From JALYUM01 sp036688685 (lineage in GTDB: Bacteria; Pseudomonadota; Gammaproteobacteria; Burkholderiales; Burkholderiaceae_D): a stretch of DNA of 64,000 bases. Below, one piece after another: positions 31,414-40,402 of this stretch. The notes beneath the pieces are model-generated. The model was not told the DNA's origin and did not search any database. It saw only the letters and a list, made by a program, of their open reading frames with translations. Numbering within the stretch: the stretch's first letter is position 1; every line of letters begins with the position of its first letter. Where the stretch lies: the NCBI RefSeq assembly GCF_036688685.1, contig NZ_JAQQPS010000011.1, positions 156,612-220,611 of the forward strand. The letters run 5' to 3'. Both the position numbers and the translations under genes were made by a program.

Positions 31414-31519
31414 TATGGGTTCCCGCCTGCGCGGGAATGACGTATCAAACTTCGTTCGCTTTAAGACCGTCATGCTCGCCACTGGCGAACCTGACTCCCG
31501 GCGCAGGCCGGGACCCATA
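31414..31519. repeat. Paired-palindrome intergenic repeat, copy 2 (three-part variant)
   Basis: A left arm at 31414-31442 (TATGGGTTCCCGCCTGCGCG...) and an oppositely oriented arm at 31491-31519 belong to the same family as the repeats at 18811, 36831 and 45726. Between them, 31469-31495 holds an extra imperfect palindrome (GTCATGCTCGCC...GGCGAACCTGAC), so this copy is more complex. Unlike the others it sits between co-directional genes, glyQ downstream and lnt upstream. Confidence 0.75.
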
Positions 31520-31528
31520 CCACGCATA

Positions 31529-33082
31529 CTAAATTGATGACTTTGCATAGCGCCGACCGCTGAACCAGGCACCCACCAAAGCCAGCGCGCCAAGGATCAA
31601 AAATCCGAACGAACCAAACCGGATGAACGGCGTCATCCCGGCCATCCCCTGTACCCTGGCACTGAGCACGCCCTGCCCATAAAACGGCAGCTGCGCCGCG
31701 ATACGGCCCTTGGCATCGATGACTGCGGTCGCGCCGGAATTGGTCGAGCGCAGCATCGGCCGTCCCGTCTCGAGCGAGCGCATTTGCGAAATCTGCAAAT
31801 GCTGCGGCACGGCCACCGACTCGCCAAACCACGCCAGGTTCGACACATTGAGCAGCATCGTGGCGGGACGATTGGTGCGCAGTTGCGCCGCAATCTCTTC
31901 GCCGAACACGTCTTCGTAGCAGATGTTCGGCAATATCAGCTGGTCCTTGACGGCAAACGGCGCCTGCAGCGCGGCGCCGCGGCGGTTGTCGCCCAGCGGG
32001 ATCTGCATCAGGTTGGTGAACCATTTGAAGCCGTACGGGACGAATTCGCCGAACGGCACCAGGTGGTGCTTGTCGTAGCTGTACGGCTGGCCGGCGCCGG
32101 AGAAACCCACCACGCTGTTGGCGTAATCGGTCTCGCTGTTGGCCAGCGGTATGCCCAGCATCAGCGCGCTGCCGCTCTTGACGCTCCAGTCGCGCAGGCC
32201 GCCGACGTAACCAGGCGGCAGCGATTGCTCCCAGATCGGGATCGCGGTTTCCGGCGTGGCGATCAGGTCGGCCGGCGCCGCCGTGATCATGGTCTGATAG
32301 CGCGCCAGGATGCGCAGCAGGTGCTCGGTATCGAATTTTTCGTCCTGGCGGACATCGCCCTGCAGCAGACGAACCGAGATCGGCGCACCGGAAGGCACGG
32401 TCCAGTCGATGGCGCGTAAACCCCAGCCGGCGACCAGCACAACGGCCAGCAAACCGATGGCTGGCAGGCGCCGGCGCTGGGTCAGCAAGGTCAGGCAACC
32501 GGCGCAGACGCCGACCAGGATGCCGATGCCGTACACGCCAACCAGCGCCGCGTAGCCACCCAGCGGCGCCGCATTGTGTGCGTAGCCGGAGGAGGCCCAG
32601 GGAAACCCGGTGAAGACCCAGCCGCGCATCCACTCCGAGACGCCCCACAGCACTGGCAGGACAATCAAAAAGAACGCGGGCAGGGGCAGCGACCAGCGCT
32701 TGCGCAGCCAGGCCGACACGCTGGCCGCGAAGGCGCCGAACAGGCCCATATACAGGCCCAGCAGGCAGATGGCGAGCGCCGCCAGCGGCGCCGAGACGCC
32801 GCCGAAGCGGTGAATGGAAATGTACAGCCAGTGCATGCCGGCCACGCACCAGCCGAACCCGAAGGCCCAGCCGATCCAGGCGGCGCGCTGGACCGATGTG
32901 CTGCGTCCGACCTGGTAGAAGAAGTAAGCGAGCAGCAGGAACTGCAGCGGCCACCAGCCAAACGGTTCGAACGTGAACAGGCTGGCGCCCCCGGCCAGCG
33001 CGGCCAGCAGCAGGCTGGCGGCGCGCGGGCGGGCGCTCAATACGGCAGGCGTCGATTCACGCGGGGCACGACGCAGCATCAA
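31529..33082 (-). CDS. lnt: Apolipoprotein N-acyltransferase
   Basis: A 517-residue inner-membrane enzyme that adds the third acyl chain to lipoproteins. The N-terminal half is hydrophobic (about six helices, residues 25-215). The periplasmic nitrilase-like domain shows the catalytic Glu in IATPETAIPIWEQS (near 265), the Lys in YDKHHLVPFGEFVPYG (near 335) and the Cys in PNICYEDVFG (near 390). A final helix is near 490-505. The ATG overlaps the corC stop by ATGA, the usual corC-lnt arrangement. Confidence 0.96.
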   Translation of the reverse strand: MMLRRAPRESTPAVLSARPRAASLLLAALAGGASLFTFEPFGWWPLQFLLLAYFFYQVGRSTSVQRAAWIGWAFGFGWCVAGMHWLYISIHRFGGVSAPLAALAICLLGLYMGLFGAFAASVSAWLRKRWSLPLPAFFLIVLPVLWGVSEWMRGWVFTGFPWASSGYAHNAAPLGGYAALVGVYGIGILVGVCAGCLTLLTQRRRLPAIGLLAVVLVAGWGLRAIDWTVPSGAPISVRLLQGDVRQDEKFDTEHLLRILARYQTMITAAPADLIATPETAIPIWEQSLPPGYVGGLRDWSVKSGSALMLGIPLANSETDYANSVVGFSGAGQPYSYDKHHLVPFGEFVPYGFKWFTNLMQIPLGDNRRGAALQAPFAVKDQLILPNICYEDVFGEEIAAQLRTNRPATMLLNVSNLAWFGESVAVPQHLQISQMRSLETGRPMLRSTNSGATAVIDAKGRIAAQLPFYGQGVLSARVQGMAGMTPFIRFGSFGFLILGALALVGAWFSGRRYAKSSI

Positions 33083-33966
33083 TCGTGCTCGTCCTCGGCC
33101 AAGGGCAGTTTTTCAACCAGCAGCACGTGGATCTGGCGCGCATCGGCACGCAGCACCTCGAAGCGCAGGTTGTCGATTTCGAACGATTCGCCCTTGTGCG
33201 GCATGCGGCCGAGGTGGCTGGCCGCGAGGCCGCCGATGGTGTCGACATCGTCTTCCGGCAGCGCCGTGCCGACTTCCTCGTTGAACTGGGAAATCTCGGT
33301 GAGCGCCTTGACGCGCCAGCGCGGGCCCTTCTGGCCTTCCTTGATCGACAGGATGTTGTCTTCTTCCTCGTCGAAATCGTATTCGTCTTCGATGTCGCCG
33401 ACGATCTGCTCCAACACGTCTTCGATGGTGATCAGGCCGGCCACGCCGCTGTATTCGTCGACGACGATCGCCATGTGATTGTGGTTGGCGCGGAAATCCC
33501 GCAGCAGCACGTTCAGGCGTTTCGATTCCGGGATGAAGATGGCCGGGCGCAGCATGTCGCGCACGTCGAACGACTTGTCAGCGTAGTAGCGCAGCAGGTC
33601 TTTGGCAAGCAAAATGCCAATCACTTTGTCGCGCTCGCCTTCAATGGCGGGGAAGCGCGAGTGCGCCGTCTCGAGGACGGACGGCAGCCATTCTTCGATG
33701 GGTTTACTGATGTCGACTACATCCATTTGCGAGCGCGGCACCATGATGTCGCGCGCGGACAGGTCGGACACCTGAAACACGCCTTCGATCATCGACAGCG
33801 CATCGGCGTCGATCAGGTTGCGTTCATGGGCGTCGTGCAGCACATCGAGTAGCTCGGTGCGGTTTTCGGGCTCGGGGGAAATCAGCGCGGTCAGGCGTTC
33901 AAACAGCGACCGGTGAGGTTTGGCGTCGGTACGGACGTCATTGGGGTGCTCTGGCATAGTTGGCAT
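33079..33966 (-). CDS. corC: CorC/YbeX family CBS-domain protein (magnesium/cobalt efflux)
   Basis: A 295-residue cytoplasmic protein without membrane helices. Two CBS domains lie at about residues 65-190 (DIMVPRSQMDVVD; FIPESKRLNVLLRDFRANHNHMAIVVDEYSG in two parts; GLITIEDVLEQIVGDIEDEYD). They are followed by a C-terminal CorC_HlyC domain. ATG 33966 was chosen for its AAGGG ribosome site; another ATG lies at 33957. YbeX/CorC is tied to Mg2+/Co2+ homeostasis and ribosome maturation. The conserved ybeY neighbour is displaced about 3 kb upstream by iorAB. Confidence 0.93.
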   Translation of the reverse strand: MPTMPEHPNDVRTDAKPHRSLFERLTALISPEPENRTELLDVLHDAHERNLIDADALSMIEGVFQVSDLSARDIMVPRSQMDVVDISKPIEEWLPSVLETAHSRFPAIEGERDKVIGILLAKDLLRYYADKSFDVRDMLRPAIFIPESKRLNVLLRDFRANHNHMAIVVDEYSGVAGLITIEDVLEQIVGDIEDEYDFDEEEDNILSIKEGQKGPRWRVKALTEISQFNEEVGTALPEDDVDTIGGLAASHLGRMPHKGESFEIDNLRFEVLRADARQIHVLLVEKLPLAEDEHD

Positions 33967-34130
33967 GAAGCCCTTGTTACGATGGGGCACAGGATACACC
34001 AAAATCGGGTTTGCCTGATTTTTAAGCAGGCCAGCCGCGAACCAGCGTGCGGTTCCGGTTTGTGGCAAGCTTGGAGGATCTCTGTCAGTCAGTTGATTCC
34101 GCATTTCTCCGCTACCCCAAAGGAACCGCC

Positions 34131-34592
34131 ATGCCCGCGCTGAACATTAACGGTACTACTACCAATTACGACGTCCCCGACGACATGCCCCTGCTGTGGG
34201 TTTTGCGCGACGTGGCGGGCCTGACCGGCACCAAGTTCGGCTGCGGCGTGTCGCTGTGCGGCGCCTGCACCGTGCACCTGGACGGGCAGGCGATCCGGTC
34301 CTGCGTGACCCCGGTTTCGGCCGCGGCCGGCAAGGCCATCGTCACCATCGAGGCGGTCGGCAACAGCCCGGTGGGCGCGCGCGTGCAGCAAGCCTGGCGC
34401 CAGATCGACGTGGTGCAGTGCGGTTACTGTCAATCGGGGCAGATCATGTCCGCCTGTGCGTTGCTGAGCGCCACGCCCAGTCCCAACGATGCGCAGATCG
34501 ACAGCGCCATGGCCGGCAATATCTGCCGCTGCGGTACCTACGGGCGGATTCGCGCGGCGATCAAGATTGCAGCGGTGGGAGAGAAAGCATGA
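34131..34592 (+). CDS. iorA: (2Fe-2S)-binding small subunit of a molybdenum hydroxylase (isoquinoline 1-oxidoreductase alpha-like)
   Basis: A 153-residue protein with two [2Fe-2S] clusters. The plant-ferredoxin-like cluster ligands are in FGCGVSLCGACTVHLDG (residues about 40-55) and the second set in CGYCQSGQIM and NICRCGTYGRIR. Start ATG 34131 follows AAAGGAA. It passes electrons from the molybdopterin subunit encoded next, overlapping by 4 bp (ATGA). The substrate cannot be told from sequence; aldehyde or N-heterocycle oxidation is typical. It is divergent from corC. Confidence 0.92.
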   Translation: MPALNINGTTTNYDVPDDMPLLWVLRDVAGLTGTKFGCGVSLCGACTVHLDGQAIRSCVTPVSAAAGKAIVTIEAVGNSPVGARVQQAWRQIDVVQCGYCQSGQIMSACALLSATPSPNDAQIDSAMAGNICRCGTYGRIRAAIKIAAVGEKA

Positions 34593-36814
34593 AGACGACC
34601 GGTCCAGCCAAGGTCGATGAAAATCGGCGCCGTTTCATGACCATCGGCGCGACGGCCGGTGGTGGCCTGCTGTTCGGCTTCTCGCTGTACGGCTGCAACA
34701 AGGATGGCGACCGCAAGGCGCCGCCGTCCGAAAAAGCCGTGGGCGCCGCCTCGACCGCGGCCTCGAACCGCGCCCCGGGCCTGGCGCAGAACGCCTTTAT
34801 CCGCATCGAGCGCGACGGCGTCGTCACGATGGTCGTCCACAAGGTCGAGATGGGGCAGGGCACCTGGACCTCGATGCCGATGCTGCTGGCCGAGGAACTC
34901 GGCGTCGACCTCGCCAAGGTCAAGCTGGAGCAAGCCCCCGCCAACAACAATTTGTACAGCGATCCGCTGCTGGGCGGCCAGGTGACCGGCGGCTCGACCT
35001 CGGTGCGCGCGGCCTATAAACCCCTGCGCGAAGCGGGCGCCATGGTGCGCGCTGTGCTGGTGCAGGCTGCCGCGGACACCTGGAAGGTGGAGCCGGGCAC
35101 GCTGGTGGTGGCCGATGGCCGCGTCATCCACGCCGCGTCGAACCGTTCCTTGCACTTCGGCGAACTGGTGGACGCCGCGTCGAAACTGCCGGTGCCGACA
35201 AGCGTGAGCCTGAAAAGCCCGGCCGATTTCGCCCTGATCGGCAAATCCCACAAGCGCCTCGATTCAGCCGACAAGGTCAATGGTGCCGCCATGTTCGGCA
35301 TCGATGCGCGCCTGCCGAACATGGGCATCGCCACTGTGGCGGCGTCGCCGGTCCCCGGCGGCAAGCTCAAGACGGTCGATGAGAAAGCCGCGCTGGCCGT
35401 GAAAGGCGTGCGCCAGGTCCTCAAACTCGACAACGCCGTGGCCGTGGTGGCCGACCACATGTGGGCCGCGAAACAGGGTCTGGCCGCAGCGGCCCCGACC
35501 TGGGACGACGGCGCCAATGCCGGCGTGACCACAGCCGCCATCGTGGCCGACATGATGAAGGTGTCCGAGGGTAGCGGCGCCATCGCGCGCAACGACGGCG
35601 ATGCGTTGAAGGGGCTGTCGACCAGCAAACGGCGCATCGACGCGGTCTATGAAATACCGTTTCTGGCGCATGCCACCATGGAGCCGATGAACTGCACGGT
35701 CGACCTGCGCGCCGATGGCTGCGACCTGTGGGTGGGCACGCAGGTGCCGGCGCTGGCGCAGGGCGCGACCGCCAAGCTGACCGGCCTGCCGCTCGAGAAG
35801 GTCTTCGTCCACAACTATTTTATTGGCGGCGGGTTCGGGCGGCGGCTGGAAGTCGATTACGTGGTGCAGGCGGTGGCGTTTGCGAAGCTGGCGAAAGGCC
35901 CCATCAAATTCATCTGGACGCGCGAGGAAGACGTGCAGCACGATATGTACCGCCCGTATTACGTCGACCGCCTGTCGGCCCACCTCGACCAGTTCGGGAT
36001 GCCGGCGGCCTGGTTTCACCGCGTGACCGGGTCCTCGATCATGGCGCGCTTCGCACCGGGTGCGGTGAAGGATGGCGTCGATCCGGATGCGGTGGAAGGC
36101 GCGCGCGAGCTGCAGTACACGATTCCCGACATGCGCGTGGAGTACGTGCGCCACGAACCGCCGGTGGCCACCGCGTTCTGGCGCGGCGTGGGGCCGACGC
36201 ACAATATTTTTGTGGTCGAAAGTTTTATCGACGAACTGGCGCACGCGGCCAAACAGGACCCGGTGGCGTATCGACGCGCGCTGCTGAAAAAATCGCCACG
36301 CATGCTGGCGGTGCTGAATCTGGCGGCCGAAAAATCGGGCTGGGGCCAGCCGCTAAAACCGATTGCGGGGCGCAAGGTGGGGCGCGGCGTGTCGGCGCAG
36401 TTTGCGTTTGGCAGCTACATGGCGCAGGTGGCCGATGTGTCAGTGGGGGCGGATGGGGAAGTACGCGTACACCGCGTTGTGTGCGCGGTCGACTGCGGCC
36501 AGACCATCAACCCGGACACCATCGTCGCGCAGATGGAAGGCGGGATCGTGTTTGGCGCGTCGGCGGCGCTATGGGGCGCGATCACGCACGACAAGGGCCG
36601 TGTGCAGCAGTCGAACTTCGGCGACTACCGCGTCATGCGCATCAACGAGGCGCCGCTGGTGCAGGTGCATATCGTGGCCAGCAAGGATGAACCGGGCGGC
36701 ATCGGCGAACCGGGGACGGCGGGGATTGCGCCGGCGTTGTCGAATGCGGTGTTTGCGGCGACCGGGAAACGCATCAGGAAGCTGCCGATCGGGGAGCAGT
36801 TGAAGAAGGCATAA
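34589..36814 (+). CDS. iorB: Molybdopterin-binding large subunit of a molybdenum hydroxylase (IorB-like), Tat-exported
   Basis: A 741-residue xanthine-oxidase-family subunit. The N-terminus has a twin-arginine signal (NRRRFMTIGATAGGGLLFGF near residues 11-30), implying folded export with IorA to the periplasm. The Mo-cofactor motifs GGGFGRRLEVDYV (near 410) and the near-C-terminal active-site Glu in GEPGTAGIAPALSNA (near 705) are present. It is commonly linked to a c-type cytochrome subunit, which is absent here. A paired-palindrome repeat follows the stop. Confidence 0.92.
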   Translation: MKTTGPAKVDENRRRFMTIGATAGGGLLFGFSLYGCNKDGDRKAPPSEKAVGAASTAASNRAPGLAQNAFIRIERDGVVTMVVHKVEMGQGTWTSMPMLLAEELGVDLAKVKLEQAPANNNLYSDPLLGGQVTGGSTSVRAAYKPLREAGAMVRAVLVQAAADTWKVEPGTLVVADGRVIHAASNRSLHFGELVDAASKLPVPTSVSLKSPADFALIGKSHKRLDSADKVNGAAMFGIDARLPNMGIATVAASPVPGGKLKTVDEKAALAVKGVRQVLKLDNAVAVVADHMWAAKQGLAAAAPTWDDGANAGVTTAAIVADMMKVSEGSGAIARNDGDALKGLSTSKRRIDAVYEIPFLAHATMEPMNCTVDLRADGCDLWVGTQVPALAQGATAKLTGLPLEKVFVHNYFIGGGFGRRLEVDYVVQAVAFAKLAKGPIKFIWTREEDVQHDMYRPYYVDRLSAHLDQFGMPAAWFHRVTGSSIMARFAPGAVKDGVDPDAVEGARELQYTIPDMRVEYVRHEPPVATAFWRGVGPTHNIFVVESFIDELAHAAKQDPVAYRRALLKKSPRMLAVLNLAAEKSGWGQPLKPIAGRKVGRGVSAQFAFGSYMAQVADVSVGADGEVRVHRVVCAVDCGQTINPDTIVAQMEGGIVFGASAALWGAITHDKGRVQQSNFGDYRVMRINEAPLVQVHIVASKDEPGGIGEPGTAGIAPALSNAVFAATGKRIRKLPIGEQLKKA

Positions 36815-36830
36815 GTACCAATCGCCTCCA

Positions 36831-36930
36831 GACCGTCACCCCGGCGAAGGCCGGGGCCCATAGCGCCTTTGAGCAGACATTGCGTGTGCGTTGACGTGTC
36901 ATGGATCCCCGCCTTCGCGGGGATGACGGT
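36831..36930. repeat. Paired-palindrome intergenic repeat, copy 3
   Basis: Arm one at 36831-36861 (GACCGTCACCCCGGCGAAGG...) and an inverted arm at 36901-36930 (ATGGATCCCCGCCTTCGCGG...) are separated by a 39-bp spacer. Each arm is an internal palindrome around CCCCG/CGGGG. It lies between the convergent iorB and ybeY genes. It shows the same family and geometry as the copies at 18811 and 45726. Confidence 0.8.
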
Positions 36931-36951
36931 TGCTTAAGCGGGCAGTGCGTG

Positions 36952-37416
36952 CTATTCGTCGTACGGATTCGGATACCCCAGCGCCTCCAGAATATCCCGC
37001 TCCAGGTTTTCCATCTCCCCGGCTTCCTCTTCGTGCTCATGGTCGTAACCCTGGGCATGCAGCACTCCGTGCACCACCAGGTGCGCGGTGTGTTCTTCCA
37101 CCGTTTTCTTCTGTTCGTCCGCTTCGCGCTGCAGCACGTCGGTGCAAAGGATGATGTCGGCCTGCACCGGCTCGTCGGCGGCCAGCTCTTCGCCTTCGTT
37201 GTAGGCAAAGGTCAGCACATTGGTGGCGTAGTCCTTGGCGCGGTAGTCGCGGTTCAGGACTCGCCCCTCGGCCGCATCGACGAAACGGACATTCAGTTCT
37301 GCAGGTCCGAGCAGCGCGGCCTGCACCCAGCGCCGCACCTTGGCGCGGGTGGCGATGGTTTCGAGGCGCGCGTCCGGATACTGGACGGTCAGGCTGAGCT
37401 TATTTTTTGCGGACAT
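36952..37416 (-). CDS. ybeY: Endoribonuclease YbeY
   Basis: A 154-residue UPF0054 metalloprotein for 16S rRNA 3'-end maturation and ribosome quality control. The zinc motif HLVVHGVLHAQGYDHEHEEE near residues 115-134 contains the H-x3-H-x5-H pattern. NVRFVDAAEGRVLNRDYR and TNVLTFAYNEGE precede it as in the family. It overlaps the upstream phoH-like ybeZ gene by 17 bp. Confidence 0.96.
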   Translation of the reverse strand: MSAKNKLSLTVQYPDARLETIATRAKVRRWVQAALLGPAELNVRFVDAAEGRVLNRDYRAKDYATNVLTFAYNEGEELAADEPVQADIILCTDVLQREADEQKKTVEEHTAHLVVHGVLHAQGYDHEHEEEAGEMENLERDILEALGYPNPYDE

Positions 37417-38455
37417 TTTTAGCGGTAGGCAGAGGCGTAATGAGTTCCTGGAGCGAGGCGTCGGCTTCGTACGCGTCGACGATGCGGCCCACCAGCGGAT
37501 GGCGCACGACGTCCGCGCTGGAGAACTGGGTAAAAGCGATGCCGCGCACGTCTTTCAGCACGTGCATGGCGTCGACCAGGCCCGAGCGCATTGACTTGTG
37601 CAGGTCGACCTGGGTGACGTCGCCGGTGACGACGGCCTTGCTGCCGAAGCCGATCCGGGTCAGGAACATTTTCATCTGTTCGACCGTCGTGTTCTGCGCT
37701 TCATCGAGGATGACGAACGCATGGTTCAGCGTGCGCCCGCGCATGTAGGCCAGCGGTGCGATTTCGATGACCTGTTTTTCGAACATCTTCTGGGTCCGGT
37801 CGAAACCGAGCAGATCGTAGAGCGCATCGTACAGCGGGCGCAGGTACGGGTCGACTTTCGAGGCCAGGTCGCCCGGCAGGAAGCCCAGGCGCTCGCCCGC
37901 TTCCACGGCGGGACGGGTCAGGATGATGCGTTTCACGGCGTCGCGTTCAAGCGCATCCACCGCGCAGGCGACGGCGAGATAGGTCTTGCCGGTGCCGGCC
38001 GGGCCGACGCCAAAGCTGATGTCGTGGTCCAGCACCGCCTTCAGGTATTCGATCTGGTGCGGGGTGCGGCCGCGCAGGTCGCTGCGGCGGGTTTTTAACG
38101 TCGGGCTGACCAGGTCGGAGGCGGCGGCCTGCGGCGCCGGCGCCGAGGGTGCAACTTCGTCGGATGCGCCGGGCGACTTCAGGCCCGAGCGCTGTTCGAC
38201 CAGCGCAAGTTGCACTTCTTCGATGGGCACGACCTTGTTGGCGACCGCATAGAAGCGTTCCAGGACGCCGACTGCAGCATCCGCATTGGTGCCGCTGACG
38301 ATGAATTTTTCGCCGCGGCGGAAAATGGTCACGTCCAGCGCCGCCGAAATCTGGCGCAGGTTTTCGTCGAGCGGGCCGCACAGGTGCGCCAGGCGCGTGT
38401 TATCGATCGGCTCGGGAATGAAGTAGGACGGCTGGGTAGGGGTTTTGGTTTTCAA
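37400..38455 (-). CDS. ybeZ: PhoH-family ATPase (YbeZ)
   Basis: A 351-residue protein. An N-terminal KH-like RNA-binding region (about 20-95) is followed by a PhoH ATPase domain with Walker A GVGPAGTGKTYLA near residue 155, RIILTRPAVEAGERLGFLPGD near 180 and Walker B FVILDEAQNTT near 250. It partners YbeY in RNA processing. It has a TTG start 7 bp after miaB; the upstream sequence contains a short AAGTTGAAAA direct repeat. Confidence 0.94.
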   Translation of the reverse strand: MKTKTPTQPSYFIPEPIDNTRLAHLCGPLDENLRQISAALDVTIFRRGEKFIVSGTNADAAVGVLERFYAVANKVVPIEEVQLALVEQRSGLKSPGASDEVAPSAPAPQAAASDLVSPTLKTRRSDLRGRTPHQIEYLKAVLDHDISFGVGPAGTGKTYLAVACAVDALERDAVKRIILTRPAVEAGERLGFLPGDLASKVDPYLRPLYDALYDLLGFDRTQKMFEKQVIEIAPLAYMRGRTLNHAFVILDEAQNTTVEQMKMFLTRIGFGSKAVVTGDVTQVDLHKSMRSGLVDAMHVLKDVRGIAFTQFSSADVVRHPLVGRIVDAYEADASLQELITPLPTAKNVRKK

Positions 38456-38462
38456 CTTATTT

Positions 38463-39827
38463 TCAACTTACTTTCGCAATCGTTTCGGCGTCGGCGACAA
38501 GTTCGCCGCGCAAGGTGTAGTTAAAACTTTCGGTGATGCGCACGGTGACGAGCTGACCTACCAGTTCGCCCGGCGCAATCCCGTCGACCGCGAAATTGAC
38601 CACGCGGTTGTTCTCGGTGCGGCCCTGCAAATCGAGCGGGTCCTTCTTCGACGGCCCTTCGACCAGGATACGCTGCACGGTGCCGACCATGGCCGCACTG
38701 TACTTGCGCGTGTTGGCGTCGATGGCGGCCTGCAAGCGCTGCAAACGCGCCAGCTTGACCGCATGCGGCGTGTCGTCCTCCAGGCTGGCGGCCGGGGTGC
38801 CGGGGCGCTTGCTGAAGATAAAACTGTAACTGGTGTCGAATCCCACATCTGCAATCAGTTTCATCATCGATTCGAAGTCGGCCTCGGTTTCGCCGGGGAA
38901 GCCGACGATGAAATCCGACGAAATGGCCATGTTCGGGCGCACCGCGCGGATGCGCCGGATGATCGATTTGTACTCCAGCGCCGTGTAGCCGCGCTTCATG
39001 GCGCCGAGCACCTTGTCGGCGCCGTGCTGCACCGGCAGATACAGGTGATCGACCAGTTGCGGGATCTTCGCGTAGGCGTCGATCAGGCGCTGGTTGAATT
39101 CTTTCGGGTGGCTGGTGACGAAGCGGATGCGCTCGACGCCGGGAATCTCGGCTACATATTCAAGCAGCAGCGCGAAATCGGCGATGTCGCCGCCTTCCAG
39201 GGTGCCGCGGTAAGCATTCACATTCTGACCCAGCAGCGAGATCTCCTTGACGCCCTGGGCGGCCAGTCCTGCCACTTCGACCAGAATGTCATCGAAGCGG
39301 CGCGAAACTTCTTCACCGCGCGTGTAGGGCACGACGCAATAACTGCAGTATTTGCTGCAGCCTTCCATGATCGACACGAAGGCGATCGGGCCGTCGACCT
39401 TGGCCGGCGGCAGGTGGTCGAATTTTTCGATTTCCGGGAAGCTGATGTCGACCTGGGCTTCACCGCTCTCCTGCCGCGCGCGCAGCATCTGCGGCAAGCG
39501 GTGCAGCGTTTGCGGGCCGAACACCATGTCGACATACGGCGCGCGCTTGACGATCGCGGCGCCTTCCTGCGACGCCACGCAGCCGCCCACGCCGATGACC
39601 AGGTCGGGGCGCATCAGTTTCAGTTCTTTCAGGCGGCCCAAGTCGGAAAACACTTTTTCCTGCGCTTTTTCGCGCACGGAACAGGTGTTCAGCAAGATGA
39701 CGTCGGCGTCCTCGACCGTATTGGTGCGCACCATGCCGTCCGATGCGCCGAGCACGTCCGCCATTTTGTCCGAGTCGTACTCGTTCATCTGGCAACCGAA
39801 GGTTTTGATAAATATTTTTTTCTGCAT
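38463..39827 (-). CDS. miaB: tRNA-2-methylthio-N6-dimethylallyladenosine synthase
   Basis: A 454-residue radical-SAM methylthiotransferase acting on i6A37 of tRNAs. The N-terminal UPF0004 domain begins IKTFGCQMNEYDSDKM with the first Cys of the auxiliary cluster; further Cys are in NTCSVREKAQ and GGCVASQEG. The radical-SAM CxxxCxxC is in CSKYCSYCVVPYTRG near residue 155. A TRAM domain ends the protein. ATG 39827 matches family starts; no clear Shine-Dalgarno was seen. It leads the miaB-ybeZ-ybeY operon. Confidence 0.96.
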   Translation of the reverse strand: MQKKIFIKTFGCQMNEYDSDKMADVLGASDGMVRTNTVEDADVILLNTCSVREKAQEKVFSDLGRLKELKLMRPDLVIGVGGCVASQEGAAIVKRAPYVDMVFGPQTLHRLPQMLRARQESGEAQVDISFPEIEKFDHLPPAKVDGPIAFVSIMEGCSKYCSYCVVPYTRGEEVSRRFDDILVEVAGLAAQGVKEISLLGQNVNAYRGTLEGGDIADFALLLEYVAEIPGVERIRFVTSHPKEFNQRLIDAYAKIPQLVDHLYLPVQHGADKVLGAMKRGYTALEYKSIIRRIRAVRPNMAISSDFIVGFPGETEADFESMMKLIADVGFDTSYSFIFSKRPGTPAASLEDDTPHAVKLARLQRLQAAIDANTRKYSAAMVGTVQRILVEGPSKKDPLDLQGRTENNRVVNFAVDGIAPGELVGQLVTVRITESFNYTLRGELVADAETIAKVS

Positions 39828-40402
39828 GGAGTGAGAATATAGGCGATGCGTTGACGGGCAAGAGTTTACAGTAAATCGGGCCGGATCGACCGAAACCACG
39901 CTAAATTTATTCTTTTGGGAATCTTTTATTTCTTATAAAGAATATTTCCGCATGAATCAATTGTTAAATTCTAAGAAAAGTTTCCTTTCGTTACGCGCGT
40001 GTGAACGATTAGTGCAGGAAAGTATTTCCTCTTGTAAATCAATGGCTTCCATCAAGATTCTGGACGTTAAAATTATTAAAAAAAAACACTTGTGTGCGCC
40101 ACAGATTGTCACCATGTGTTGAAATGACGACATGACAAGCTTTCCTGACAAAAGCTTGATTTCAAACAAGGACGCACCTGCACGTGTCGGCTGTACTGAT
40201 GACGTGTGGGCTCGGAAGATTTGTGTGAATGACAAGTGATTGGGAAGGCCAATAGCAGGGCAAGAACCGGCTGACTTAAGGTGAATCTCAGAAATCTTCT
40301 GTTTAATCACTATCAAGGTTTGGCCGGGAACTTAATTGGACGAAATATAGTCTTTAACAAAGTTCTTAACGGAACTATTTAATCACTCTAACGAGGTACA
40401 TC
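39828..40402. other. AT-rich 575-bp intergenic region
   Basis: No convincing gene was found. It is markedly AT-richer than the surroundings, with a run of nine A at 40078-40086 and the inverted-repeat-like TTCTTATAAAGAA near 39931-39943. A TATAGT box occurs at 40346-40351, but without a well-spaced -35. It is the divergent upstream region of miaB and of the small HTH-like gene. Its composition makes it a likely target for H-NS-like binding. Confidence 0.5.

Noticed and set aside
39957..40316. 119-codon minus-strand frame in the AT-rich region
   Set aside because: The translation has no domain, the start is poorly placed, and the AT-rich composition makes long frames by chance less informative.
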